A stretch of 64,000 nt of DNA from Gigaspora margarita (GCA_009809945.1 WTPW01000875.1:43207-107206); one strand, 5' to 3'; counted from the stretch's first letter, positions 34,216 through 45,853 are shown. Notes: generated from the letters alone by a model not told the origin. Made by a program: numbers and translations.

Positions 34216-36263
34216 TTGGTTATTTGCTAATTATTGAACCATTCTTGTGTGGTTCATATTTTTCATTTCCTGCTACTAATTAATTGGTTTGAACTGATCT
34301 AAACCTAACACAAGGATATAGAATGCCTTTGAAATTGCTGCAAGATGGCCTTAAAATATTTTATAATTATTAAATTTCTGTCTATTCATTTAAAAAATAT
34401 AACTTTTAATTATAAAAGTCGGTTACCTAAGTTAATTCCATTTTTAGTATGATCCATTTTTAGTACGATAAATCATATAGGATGCCACTTTCTGAACAAA
34501 AAGATTAACCATTGTCACTATGATAACCACACCTCTATGATTCATTTTCCTGTCCTAAAAATATGATATAGATGTTAATTTATAATAACAAGAAATTAAA
34601 ATAATAACTTGTTATTACCAGGCATAAGCATATTATTTATATAATTTGAATCATCTATTCTTTATCGCTTTGCTTTGTACAATATCTAATTCCAAACCTT
34701 CTATTAAGAAAATTTTTACTTCAACATGCTTTTTTTACAGGTTCTAATTACTTTAGTAGTAAAATTTGCTTTAATGGATTATTTAGTGGATTATTAAGCT
34801 AAATGCTCTATAGCTATAGCAAAAGCCTTTTTGCAAAAGGTAAGAAGCTTAAAAGCATATAATCTGCAAGCAAGATTACCTTCTTACCTTTCAGCTTGTG
34901 TATAAAATAATCTTGGATTTTGGGTCTCATCTACTTTTTTAACAAGCAGTAACTCGCGTGGATTATTGTGAATTATTTAAACTACATGTTCTCTTCTATC
35001 TACCTATGCGCTTATTTGTGGGGTTTGGTAATAAATTTGGGGCATAAAAAAATTTCCAAAGAATGCTGACCAAAGGGTGTACAAGAACCAATCAAATCTG
35101 AAATCTGATACATAGATCATTCTAGAATCTGATTTTCTAATTCGGTATATCCCTGACTGAAATATCATTTATGGAAATAACTAGATAAATTACGTAAAGC
35201 GATCAAATAGTTAGCCACTACATTACTTTTATCTAACAAATTAGATGATCAGTCTGATAGCCGTAAACTAAAAAAATTGCTTCTTTTACTACATGAGTGG
35301 GATTTGTTAAATCAAATTATTGCTTTATTAGAACTATTTGATGATGCTAAGATTTATTTTAGTGAATTGAAATATGCTACTCTATCTATTATATATCCTT
35401 TGATTCAGGCACTTAAATTTACATTCGCTAGTGCTGAAGTAGAATATAATAATTCAGATAATGAACAAGGTAATTGCAAAGTAATTATAAAATAAGTAAT
35501 AATATGACTTAAAATTTTATTAATAATTTAAACAGATACGCCTAGCTTTTGTCACGAAGAATCATCTAATAATGATAATGATGATTCAGAATCTGATGAT
35601 TCAAATTCTTCATTGCATTATCATCAAACATCCATAACAGCCACTTCTACTAATTTAGTTAGTAATTCTTTGTCAAATACTCAAATTGTTAAAACAATAT
35701 AGTATATCATTTATGATTCTTTGTTTGAGTATTGGAATGAACCAAAAAATGGTTGGTTTACTAGCAATGCTTTTAGATTCCTGTCTAAAAACACTTTCAA
35801 ATTGGGATGAAAAAACCTAAGAAAAAGCTAAAATGAATTACTAAATTAATTTAAAAGTTTAATTTCATCAAACTATGAACAAACGCCAACATATTCTTAT
35901 TCAACAAATAGTAATATCTGCTATAATTGTTTGCACTCATCAATTTTTGGTACATCTGCAATAAAAAATACCACTTCCAGTTCTTTAGCTAAATTAGAGT
36001 CTTATTTAGACCCTATGCAAACACCTATTGCTAAAGATAACGAAAATCTATTTGAATGGTGGGCAAAATGGAAAACTAATTTTCCTAATGTAGCTAAGTT
36101 AGCCAGAAAATATTTATCTATTCCTGCGTCTTCTGTACCTAGCGAAAGGATATTTTCTGATGCGGATAATTTGATTACTACCAAATATAGCCAGCTAGAT
36201 CCAATGTTAATAAGTAAAATAATGTTTATGAAAAGAAATTTAGATGAAATTTCAATATTTTAG

Positions 36264-36960
36264 AATTGACGAAAAAAGGTTAGTTTGGGAATAAATTAGC
36301 AACTAAAATTTTACAGTATTAAAAATTATGTTTTATTTTGTAATTAAAATGCAGTCTTCTAATTTTACAATTAGATATCCATTCTATTATAATATGCAAC
36401 AACTTCGAACATTATGCTTATCGAATTTATGAATTATTAATAACTCATTTGGCACAAAGAACTTTAAATGAATTTTTTTATATTTTAGATTTTATGTTTA
36501 AATCTTTCACAATAATCCCACATTATTATAACTAAAAATTATTAGGATTATTTATTTATAATATAAGGCTGGCCATTATTTTAGTTTTAATGTAAGGCTA
36601 GTCATTATTGAATATATTAATTTGAAATTTATTATTGTTTTGCTTTAAAGTTAAGTTAACCAGAAATTGTTGTTATATTAGCACATGTTCGTAATTATTC
36701 CATTAAATCTTATATAATGTTCAAGTTTTTTCAAATTACAAAAGGCAACATAAACTGACATAATACCATACAGTATACATATGCACATTATTTTTGTAAT
36801 AGTTCATGAGCAATAAACGAAATAATAGTCCAAAAAAGGCAGTAATAGTAGTAAAATTTGCTCCATGCTTGGGTAAGATATAACCACGACCTTAGTATAC
36901 ATTATATTAAACCATTATCCTGAAATTTCAGGTAGCTTACCTAAAATTTCAGGATTAGTG
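36264..36960. other. 3' non-coding part of the hAT element
   Basis: AT-rich sequence after the transposase stop. A short tandem duplication (TAAGGCTGGCCATTATT and TAAGGCTAGTCATTATT) lies near 36565-36615. No other gene. Confidence 0.5.
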
Positions 36961-37358
36961 CATATAACCCGTTTTCACCTGGGTCACCCGAGAAACTTGA
37001 AATCAGGTGATCCAGATAAAGAAATTGCATCTGGGTCTAACCTCTAGTGATGACCAACCCAAATTTTTTTTATTAGGTTAGAGTTAGGGTGAGTGCTCAG
37101 CTAGGGTTTGGGTTTAGGTTGTTATATAGCAAAATCATCCAAGAAAAACTTTTTTTAGTTAAAAAAGTGGTTTTTTTTATGCAAACTTTTGAGAAATAAG
37201 CTTTTTTTGACAAAAGAGACATTTTGAGATGTTTGTTTTGAATTTTCTGATCATGTATTGTTACACTAAATTATGATTTTTTATTGGCCAATAATCACGT
37301 AGGCGAGAAAATTTGTTGGCAATACTGGGGTAGTTGTATCCATAGACTTTCTGATGTA

Positions 37359-37723
37359 GCTCACCCACAAAAAATTTTCAGGTTATGTGACTTATTGTGG
37401 CGCAAACCAATTGAATTTTAGGATCTGGTATAATATAAAAATCACGCTTTTTATAATTTTTTATCAAAATCACTAATAACTCTAAAGTTTGTCTATGAAA
37501 TTGTCTTCTGCGCATTAACAAAAAAAATTCCTTGCAAAATTTTGGTATAAAAGCGCTCTAAAAACCAAGCAACTAACCTAAACCCTAACTACTTGATTTA
37601 TTACTTTAATTCTTTTGCTTTATTCATTTGTTTTGATTGTTTATTTCACATTACACCTAATCTCAAAATTTGGTTGGTTTGTGCCACAAAAAAATTACAT
37701 GACCAGAAATTTTGTGGGTGAGC
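37359..37723. mobile_element. MITE (365 bp), TA duplication
   Basis: Inverted termini GCTCACCCACAAAAAATTTT and the complement of AAATTTTGTGGGTGAGC, with an inner GTGGC(G/A)CAAACCAA block, are flanked by TA (37357-37358, 37724-37725). The interior carries the shared core (GCGCATTAACAAAAAAAATT, TTCCTTGCAAAATTTTGGTA, CTAACCTAAACCCTAAC). Confidence 0.82.
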
Positions 37724-37751
37724 TACTACCGTCACTATTTCAATATTCCCC

Positions 37752-38981
37752 AGTAGCAAAACTACGTTTTTGATACTCCTGACTTACTTTTTTGATACTA
37801 ATCGACATGCAGATCCCGGTAAAAATAAAAAATTTAAACTTTGAGCAAAGATATCTCGACAACTACATGCTTAATCTTATAAAACCTTTTTGATTTGAAT
37901 TCCATGGATTCATAGAATTCAAATAAAAAAAATTTCATCGAATTTAGCCATATGGTTGTCGAAATATCTTCACTCAAAATTAAAGAAAATCAAAACGCCT
38001 ATCAAAATAGAAGCTGTGCCAAATTTCTCTCTAACTTTGAGTGAAGATATCTCGATAACCATCTGATCAAATTCGATAAAACTTTTTTTGTTTGAATCCT
38101 ATGGATTCATAGAATTCAAATAAAAAAATGTTCATCGAATTTAGTCAAGTGACTATCGAGATGCCTTCGCTCAACAATAGAGAAAAATAAAACGCCTATC
38201 AAATAGGTATTTTCTCACTAACTTTGAGCGAAGATATCTTGATAACAGTCTGTCCAAATTTTATAAAACTTTTATCTTTCAATTCTATGTATTCATAAAA
38301 TTTAAATAAAAATTTTCATTGCATTTAGTCAAGTGGGTGTTGAGATACCTTCGCTCGAAGTTAGAAAGAAAGTTTGGCATTGATACGCATTTTGATTTTT
38401 TCTTTGAGCGAAGATATCTTGACAACCACTTGATTAAATGCGATAATTTTTTTTGAATTCTATGAATCCATAGAATTCAAATAAAAAAAGTTTTATCGAA
38501 TTCGGTTAGATAGTTATCGAGATATCTTCGCTCAAAGTTAGAAAGAAAATTTGCCGTAGCTTCTATTTTGATAGACGTTTTGATTTTTCTCTAAAGATAT
38601 CTCGATAACACTTGACTAAATTCGATGAAAAATTTTTTATTCGAATTCTATGAATCCATAGGATTCAGACAAAAAAAGCTTTATCGAATTTGGTCAGATG
38701 GTTATCGAGATATCTTCGCTCAAAGTTAGAGAGAAATTTGGCGCAGCTTCTATTTTAATAGGCGTTTTGATTTTCTCTAATTTGCAGCGAAGATATCTCA
38801 ACAACCACATGGCTAAATTCGATAAATTTTTTTTTATTTGAATTCTATGAATCCATAGAATTCAAATCGAAAAGTTTTATCAGATTCAAGCAGGTAGTTG
38901 CCGAGATATCTTCGCTCAAAGTTTTTAAATTTTTGATTTTTACCGGGATCTGCATGTCGATCAGTATCAAAAAAAGTGTAA
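37752..38981. mobile_element. 1.2-kb TIR element with inverted and tandem internal modules
   Basis: Ends share AGCAAAACT and, further in, TTTTGATACTAATCGACATG and GCAGATCCCGGTAAAAAT in inverse orientation. The interior is about six units, each with GAGCGAAGATATCTCGA, AACCACTTGACTAAATTCGA, and a GAATTCTATG-ATCCATAGAATTC palindrome. Boundaries are within about 15 bp. It is non-coding. The same modules form 45854-47096 under different termini. Confidence 0.75.
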
Positions 38982-38984
38982 GTT

Positions 38985-39236
38985 TTGCTCCCCATAAAAT
39001 ATTTCGAGATCAGGTGTAACGTAACATGATCAAAACAAAACGTCCGTTTTGTCAAAAATCGCTTGTTTCTCTAAAAGTTGCATAAGAAACCACCTTTAGC
39101 GCTCTAACAAAATGTTTTCCTTTAGCGATTTAACTATAGGGACTCTAACTTAATCCTAAAATAGACCCTAACCCTAACTTAAATGAGCTTTAAATTTATT
39201 TCGATTATCACGTGACTGCAAAATCTTCATGGCGAT
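38985..39236. repeat. Remnant carrying the shared CTAACCCTAAC core
   Basis: GAGATCAGGTGTAACGTAAC, then TGCATAAGAAACCACCTTTA, then GCGCTCTAACAAAATGTTTT and ACCCTAACCCTAACTTA match the core of the MITEs at 4495, 25959 and 37359. Complete termini could not be paired. Confidence 0.55.
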
Positions 39237-39577
39237 CAGAGACCCGTAAAAATTTGTATATAAATTAATACAAATTAATGCAAATTTAGATTGATTACGC
39301 AAATTAAAACAAATTTCTAAAGTAAATTCACGTGTATTCTATAAATTTGATTGGCTAATAATGTCGGATAGTGTGCTAAATTAAATTTCCGAAAGAGAAA
39401 ATGAATGAACATAAAGACGAGCAAGGTTAGAACAAAATTTTTGAGTAAATTTTTGATGTTTTCCGGAACAAATCGCAAATTCATATAAAGTTAATATCTT
39501 ATTACAAATTAATACAAATTTTTGCAATAACGCAAATAAAGATTTTGTATAACACAAAAAATTTTTACGGGTCTCTG
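39237..39577. mobile_element. MITE with CAGAGACCCGTAAAAATTT termini (341 bp)
   Basis: Both ends read CAGAGACCCGTAAAAATTT (inverted). CAGAG fits hAT-type ends, but an 8-bp duplication is not visible. The body has repeated AATTAATACAAATTTTTGC units. Small frames inside are not genes. Confidence 0.75.
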
Positions 39578-40205
39578 GACTTAATGCGAATTTCACCTAT
39601 CAGGGGGTATATTATCAGTTTATAATAAAAATGATTGACTAATTCAAGTATTAACTGGAATTAATAGAGCTAACACTTCTACTCTTATTTCGAAGGTTAG
39701 GACTCAACTAAGTCGAACTCTATCTGTGAGTTATTTTTTTATTAACGCGAAAAGGTGAGTCTTATATACTTTTCTCCACTAGTAAAATATACAGCTTATA
39801 CTAATTGTCTTGTATTGCTATTCTATGTTCAAAATCCGGAAATTGTACATTGTTTCTTGAGGCGAAACAATGTCAAGAACTCGAATTGCCAATATACAAG
39901 AACCGAAATGTGTACGTTGTTTTAGCGAAAAAGGGAATAAACAAACAATGGCAAAAATTGAAATGTACAATAACTGGTATATGTACATAGTGCGTGCAGT
40001 CGCTATGTACAAAAACCGGAACTTGTACAGTACACTTTCCCACTCTATTTGGGGCTACACCGATTTTATCTAGCTATGACTAAAAATAGGAAGGTTAATA
40101 CTATAGTAACGATATAAATAAAAGAAAAAAATAATAATAGAGTAAACAAATAAAAAAAATGGAGGCGGAAGCCCTTACAACGTGCAAAATCATATGAAAT
40201 TGTAC
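39578..40205. other. CpG-richer unique DNA with ACCGGAAATTGTACA-like repeats
   Basis: Between about 39816 and 40040 the motif CCGGAA.TTGTACA(T/G) recurs in diverged form together with GTTT-(C/A)TTGAGGCGAAACAATG-like sequence. Three overlapping 61-67-codon frames on both strands follow from this repetition and are not supported as genes. Confidence 0.4.
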
Positions 40206-40213
40206 GTGTCCAT

Positions 40214-40434
40214 TAGGGGTGTTCAGTTTTATGCGATGCGATAAGTAAATTATGTGATACGATAGAGGTCTATTATGCGATGGATGCGAAAAAAATATTA
40301 AATTTATGTGGTTGATTATGCGATTTTATAATGCTCAATTATGTGATTTTAATAACTTTATGAGAAGCATATGTAATGCAAAAGAATGGTCAATTATGAG
40401 CATAACATCGCATCGCATAATTCTGGACACCCTA
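40214..40434. mobile_element. hAT-type MITE with GCGATGCGAT termini (221 bp)
   Basis: Ends TAGGGGTGTTCAGTTTTATG and (inverted) TAGGGTGTCCAGAATTATGC continue into GCGATGCGAT on both sides. Flanks GTGTCCAT and GTGTTCTA agree at 6 of 8 positions, consistent with an aged 8-bp duplication. The interior repeats ATTATGCGATT. Confidence 0.75.
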
Positions 40435-40442
40435 GTGTTCTA

Positions 40443-41340
40443 GACCGTCTGGGTAATTTGTAACGCACATTACCTGATTTTGCTTTTGCTCATGATTTGT
40501 GACAAATCAAATTATGATGTAATTATATCGAGGGCAACAAATTCGTATAATCATGTATCCCTAAAATTTTAGTGACTTTTTCTCAAATAAGATCGGTAAA
40601 ATAAATCAAAAAATTATTATAAACTTGTTATTAATTTAATTGGAAGTCGGTTTTAGTTATCGTTTGAGTTGGATTTTTAGTGACAAAAGTTACTTATTAA
40701 CTACGACTGTCTTGCCATAAGTATTATAACCAACGTCCTTTAAATAATTTTAAAAGATGGGAGGTTTAAACATGGCTCGCTTTGATTTTGTATTGGCTTA
40801 ATTTTTTTCAATGACCTTAAGCCAAAAAACATCATACTTTCCAAGCTTTAAATTATTTGTTTTAAGGCTTGTTTTTCAATCTTTGTTACAAAATAAACAC
40901 AACTTGATGATATAGCAACGATGGTATCAAATTGTAATGGTTATAAACTTTTGGGAATATTGTACGTACTTTGTTACCAGCATAATGAAACTATCTCTTA
41001 TACTTTTTCACACTATACCATTGATATAACAATATATGCTATATATATATATATATATATATGATGTGAAAGGTGCGATGCCTATTTAACCCCCTTAAAT
41101 TATTTAATAAAATATCAAAACTATCTGACATATAAATTTATTTAATAATAACAGATAACGTTATAAAATTTTTTTTAAACCTAGAGAAAATAATTTCGAT
41201 AAAAATATTGTGAGGTATTTATGATAAGATTTTATAAATCTAATACGTATAAACACTGTAAAACTATAAAAACATTCTTAAAATATTGCAATAGCCTTAT
41301 TGATTTAAATAAAAATTATAATAAATGACTATTACTATGA
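40443..41340. other. Intergenic DNA 3' of the P450; (AT)n at 41040-41062
   Basis: No gene recognised. A perfect AT dinucleotide run of about 11 repeats lies at 41040-41062. The sequence is CpG-containing and non-repetitive, unlike the TE blocks to the left. Confidence 0.5.
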
Positions 41341-43212
41341 TTATGATTTTCTAGGTTTGATTTTGATTTTTAAATCTAGACACATGGTAATAAACGTAGT
41401 ACATGTGTTCAATGGAGCTTGCATATCCACTAATTCAATATCGTATTTTCTAAACATTAATGCCATAAATGAGAGCATATTAATCATTGCAAATTTTTTT
41501 CCAGGACAAATTCTTATACCCCCACCAAAAATAACTAATGAATATTTATCCATATTGTGAATTGATTTTTTATTTTCGACATCAAAATCATTTTCAAATT
41601 CATTAAAATCATTTTTTAAATAAAACCTATCTGGATCGTAATCATTAGGGTTTTCCCAATGCTTTTCATTCATATGAATGCTAGCATAATTTAAATGAAA
41701 TACAGTTTTAGCTGGCCATATGTACCCAGCAACCTCACATTCAGTTGCTGCAACTCTCTTTGATACGGCTGTAACTGGCATCATACGAGAAGTTTCTTTA
41801 ATTATTGCCTCACAATATTTGAGTTTTGCAAGAATATCAGCAGTTACATGAGATATATCGGAAGGAAAAACTGAATCTATTTCATCAAACATTTTTTGTT
41901 TTACGTTTGGGTTATGACAAATGTAATAGATTATATAACATAATAAATTTGAAGTCTGTAAAAATATTAGATGTGTGTGTAAATATAATTAATACGATAT
42001 TAAAAATATATTAAAAATATATTAAATATATGATTAAACAATTTAAACATACCGTATCAAATCCTGCAAGGAAAGCATCAAGTAAAATTGATCTAATAAC
42101 TTCATCATTTATAGGAATTTTATCTTCATGATTTGTTGTAAGGAGATAAGTTAACAAATCATGTTTTGATTTTAATTTCTGAGGGTTATTTGTAAGTTCC
42201 ATTTTCCTCTTCTTAATGATATCGTCTAATGTTTTAAATATGAAATCTCTATTTTCTAAAACATTATTTGCTTTATCTTTGATTAACGGCAGATGATGCC
42301 TTAAAAATGGATTAAAAATCTGAAAAATTATCATTCCCTTAATTAATGATATAATTCCTTGGATGAATTTATCAGAATTATTCAATGTAGGATCATCACG
42401 ACAAGAATTTTCTATATAATCTATAGAGTTACATGTGTTATAATATGATGCCATAGAGTAAGCTTTTTCTCCAGTTGTTAAGACTGATATTATATCACTT
42501 GTAAACTTTTTTATCCATGGTAAAAAGTCTATTTCAAACCAATCATTATTAGATGAATTGGAATTACTATCATTGCTAGATAATCTGGAATTACTAAGCA
42601 AATTCCAATATTCAACCAACTCATCGAACGATTCATTAGTTCGTTTTATAGCTTCATTATTAAAGCCAAGAGTTGATATTGCTTGAGAAAAAAGATACCT
42701 ATTAATCTTCCAAGTGTCGTAATTACTATTAAAAAAAATTCCTCGTCCAAAAATTCCAAGTTCGTCCATGCCTTGTGTATGCTCATGTTTACCGAATAAT
42801 GAAGAACTTTTTGATGATGTAGATAATAAATTTTCGAAATATTCAGTTTTTGAAAGAATAATTCTTCGATGACCACCGAATCTTATTTCACAGATGTCAC
42901 CATATTTTTGGTATAAGGTTGTTGCGATGTGTTTGAAATTACTGCCATAAATGAAAATCTATAAATGAATTAGTAATTATAGTTATACTGTATATATTTA
43001 TATTTTATCTTTTTGTTTTTTTTTATTTTATTTTTTTTTTTTTGAAAAAAGATTAATACCTCGAGTTCAAATGGTAAAGGTATAGGACCAGGAAGTGGGT
43101 TCGGACGAGTGAAATAATTATAGTAAAAACTAAAAAGGTATGAAAGGAATGTAAGGAAGATAATAAGTAAATAGTCAGTAATAGTGAATGTTCCAATGAT
43201 TTGAAAGAACAT
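41341..43212 (-). CDS. Cytochrome P450 monooxygenase, three exons, 557 aa
   Basis: Exons on the minus strand are 43212-43060 (51 codons), 42958-42053 (302 codons) and 41955-41341 (204 codons plus stop). Both GT-AG introns (101 and 97 bp) are in phase 0 and join smoothly. The N-terminus has one membrane anchor (about residues 12-33, TDYLLIIFLTFLSYLFSFYY) and a proline hinge (RPNPLPGPIPLP), so the enzyme should sit on the ER facing the cytosol. Catalytic landmarks are all present: I-helix AGFDTT spanning the exon 2/3 junction, K-helix KETSR, a PDRF-like DPDRF, and heme loop FGGGIRICPG with the axial Cys. Length is normal for microsomal P450s. It would use a CPR-type reductase to insert one oxygen atom into a lipophilic substrate; substrate and CYP family cannot be assigned from sequence. 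No stop or frameshift was seen, so I judge it functional. Confidence 0.95.
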
Positions 43213-43260
43213 TTTGCCGTGGTCTGAGAGCTCTTGATCGAATAAATTATCGTATATCTA

Positions 43261-43268
43261 TCTTTATA
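43261..43268 (-). promoter_or_regulatory. Possible TATA-like element of the P450
   Basis: The complement reads TTATAAAG about 50 bp upstream of the ATG, a plausible position for a fungal gene with a short leader. Such strings are common in AT-rich DNA, so this is weak evidence. Confidence 0.25.
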
Positions 43269-43269
43269 A

Positions 43270-45851
43270 CAGTTTATCGTAGCACCTTCGTGGAAATCTT
43301 TTCCGGGAATACAAATTTCCGATTTTTTTTGTCATCTATTCACAAATTTTTTAAGGGGCAACTTAGCATTTTTAAGGTAACCAGATAAGGAATAATTTAA
43401 AATGCAGTGATTCGAGATCATATGTACCATTGATCTAAGTGGTGAATTTTGTTTATAAACATTTGAGCAAAAAAATAATAATAGTAATAAATTATGTACG
43501 TATAAAAAAAAAGAAAAAAATTTCCGTGTTCGTCATAATTGTCCGGGAGTACATCACAGTGGAGACAATGCCACATTGATGTTGAATTTGTATTACAATA
43601 TTAAGTAAACGAACTTGAACTATCAGAATATCAATAAAGATTACAAATGTTATATGGCGTGAGAAGATTGTCTTTCAAATTTTTGTGGCTATAATATGAA
43701 CTCAAAAAATCAATCGTTTTAAACTCAAAATTAAAATTACGATATCGATAATTTTAATTTATCTATAATTTTTATTTAATTTCTTTCTGTATAACTATGC
43801 ATATACTGTATATACGTGTATGCAAGTAAAGTTTTTTTTTTTTTTTTTTACCACATTAGAAAGTTTATCAATTAACAATATATATATATTATAAATACTA
43901 GGCGTCAAACTATAAACTGAACTAGCCATAAATAGATTTAATTGGTGTAATTTATGTAATTATATCATAGTGAATTTTATTGATTTGCCGAGTTTATTAG
44001 AGATATTAGAGATATTAGGTGATTTTATACCTGTGTTCTAAATAACAAACTTAATTATAATCACAACTTATAATCTAATACTAAATTCAATAATCAAAAT
44101 TATTATAAATTGCATTAAGCACCATTTATGTCCTTTACTACTATTTATTATAATATTATTAAAAATAAAAAAGAAAAATTATTTATAAAACACGATTTGT
44201 TTAAAATCATAATTTGGTTTTTATTCTTGTTTGTAAGTAATTAAAATTATTTTGTACCTCCTAGTAATGTATACACTGTATGTATTCTTTATTTCCAGTG
44301 ATTGAAAATAAGGTTCCCGATGATAATATGATGCAGATGGTCCGAATAGCTTTCTGCATAGAGATATTTCTCGTGACAAAACACAAGATATGAGACCTCA
44401 TATGAATATTCTTTCGTGCGAAATATAACATCAATAATTAATTCGCTCGAGAATGACATCATCGCTTCTGTTTCTGTGCTTATTTCGTCAATGCCTACGT
44501 ATCTTCATTATAATTTCCTAACGTGATAATTTGTGTTTGTTTATTATTATTATTATTATTATTATTTGTTTTTTTTTTTTTTTTTGTAGTGAGACAGAAT
44601 GGTTTCTTCAGTCCAATCGAAGATCTTTGCACAAGATCTTTAGACAAAATAAGTTATTCATTCATTTATTAAATGCAGCAAGCAGGCTAATTATTGTGAG
44701 ATATTATATAAGTGCCATAATTATTGTGAGATATTATATAAGTGCCAAGGAAGAATTTATAAGTACCAATTTAAATTTTCGTTGTCCAGACTTCTAGAAT
44801 AATAACTGCACGATCAGTGCATGATCTGTGCGCGATCTGTAAATGCAATGTAAGTCGGCCAAAATAATGTAGAGACGATTAGATTTGTAGTCTGTTTCGA
44901 TTATGTAATAAATATCGCAATTCTCTGAGTTTAAGTGAAAAATAAAATTTGTTTGGTAACATTCGTATATATTATTGGTGCATTAAATCTTTATATTTAT
45001 GTTTTCTCGTGTAATCATGTAAATTCGATTTGTAGAACTTAGAAATGGTAAAAGGCACTTAAGGGGAAAAGTTTTTCCTAATCAAAATAATTACTGAATT
45101 TTCTCTTAGTAACCTTGTCTGAATTTCTGGATTTTCAGCCCACTTCTATAAAAAGATAACTATAATATATAAAGATGATTTGTAGAGACGCATTTACATT
45201 ATTATACTTAAATAACTGGCAAACATTAGGTGAATTCACAATGAAATAATTATCGACTCTTGCTGAAAATTATAATCATGTTTCATATTTAGAGGAAAAT
45301 TTCCTCGATGAGAGACAAGTGTAACAATTTATGCATGATCAAAAAAGCATTCAAAATGACCATATAGGGCAATTAATCTAACTAAATAGAATACAAAATA
45401 AAATAAGTGAACGTATGAGATATCAGATGTAAGAAATAAACAAATGCACGAAGAATTCATTATACTATTATTTCCTGAGGTTCACAACGTTATTTATTAA
45501 TTAAATCGTTCATTACCAATAAATCTTTTTCAACCAAATTAATGGAAATTGGTAATGAATACAATTCGTAGAGGAATAATTTGACTCAATGCAGAATTTA
45601 TTGTTGGGTTACAATTATTTGAATCTGATTTACTCAAATGAACGTTGGCAAAGGAAAACCAGATAATTTTATCAGATAAAATTAATACTTTCTTGGCATC
45701 GTTCAAATTTAAACTACACATGTAATGTGGAATTGTAAGAAATGCAGTAATAAAGCATGCGTAAATTTAGTAAAGTTGTTCTGACGTTTATTTGTAATCT
45801 TCAACATAATACTAGCATTCCACTTAACAATAATCATTAAAAGAGATCATT
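43270..45851. other. CpG-rich, low-repeat intergenic block upstream of the P450
   Basis: No gene is supported. Local features: poly-T at 43831-43850, a (TTA)n run followed by poly-T at about 44540-44586, and an exact 30-bp tandem duplication (unit TAATTATTGTGAGATATTAT plus ATAAGTGCCA) at 44688-44747. CG dinucleotides are frequent (CTCGTG, GTGCGAAA, GCGCGATC), unlike the TE blocks. Confidence 0.5.
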
Positions 45852-45853
45852 TA

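Larger units (their letters stand above)
33250..34750. mobile_element. Inner palindromic element (TTAGGACAGGAAAATG arms)
   Basis: Arms 33250-33570 and about 34410-34750 are inverted copies. They include ATTTTCTTAATAGAA, TTAGGACAGG, GTGTGGTTATCATAGTGACA and ACTTAGGTAACC. The right arm has an extra segment (about 34590-34650). The centre is an AT-rich array and a MITE. Outer limits are approximate because homology fades. Confidence 0.65.
32304..35159. mobile_element. Element with CAGTCAGGG termini, 2.86 kb, 5-bp duplication AAATA
   Basis: Ends CAGTCAGGGAATATACCGAA and the complement of TTCGGTATATCCCTGACTG are inverted and flanked by AAATA (32299-32303, 35160-35164). It splits the hAT transposase codons between TRWNSKY and the following HLWK segment, which proves insertion. 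A 5-bp duplication with these ends does not match the common fungal superfamilies I know; I leave the superfamily open. It contains spliced-looking coding relics and a further palindromic element. Confidence 0.8.
30572..36263 (+). pseudogene. hAT transposase with BED zinc finger, disrupted
   Basis: Domains appear in the expected order. An acidic N-terminus starts at 30572 (MNDNEDINNN). A BED finger follows at about 31225-31390 (SWVWKYF, CQVE, CNYKFLHDG, GNMSSHLPCKH). The RNase-H-like core has SLTTDLW (31775) with the first catalytic Asp and VITDNGSNIVKA (about 31970) with the second. The C-terminal dimerisation domain lies at 35980-36230 (WWAKWKTNFPNVAKLARKYL, then SIPASSVPSERIFS). Breaks: a 12-A run near 30793-30804 shifts frame, a MITE sits at 30839-31188, stops occur around 32040-32190, and a 2.86-kb element interrupts TRWNSKY at 32304-35159. 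Possible introns were not resolved. It would have cut and pasted the surrounding element. Confidence 0.9.
29408..37046 (+). mobile_element. hAT DNA transposon, 7.6 kb, perfect 8-bp duplication GTGATGAC
   Basis: Imperfect terminal inverted repeats TAGAGTTTCAACCCGG and TAGAGGTTAGACCCAG, with further inverted blocks (GGGTCACC and AACGGGTTATAT), are flanked by GTGATGAC (29400-29407, 37047-37054). Inside is a broken hAT transposase on the plus strand. Subtracting the two insertions it carries (350 bp and 2856 bp) leaves about 4.4 kb. It is not active as read, because the transposase is disrupted by insertions and stops. Confidence 0.92.
29368..37330. mobile_element. MITE with CCCCAGT termini, split by the hAT transposon
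   Basis: The left piece 29368-29407 (CCCCAGTTGCACCAACAAAA...) and the right piece 37055-37330 (complement of its end CCCCAGTATTGCCAACAAAT) are inverted relative to each other. They belong to one element of about 320 bp whose interior includes the shared CACCCTAACTCTAACC core (minus strand, about 37080-37130). The 7.6-kb hAT lies between them with an 8-bp duplication. Confidence 0.75.

Noticed and set aside
39805-40073. Three overlapping 61-67-codon frames on both strands
   Set aside because: They overlap a diverged short repeat; no codon or domain signal favours any of them.
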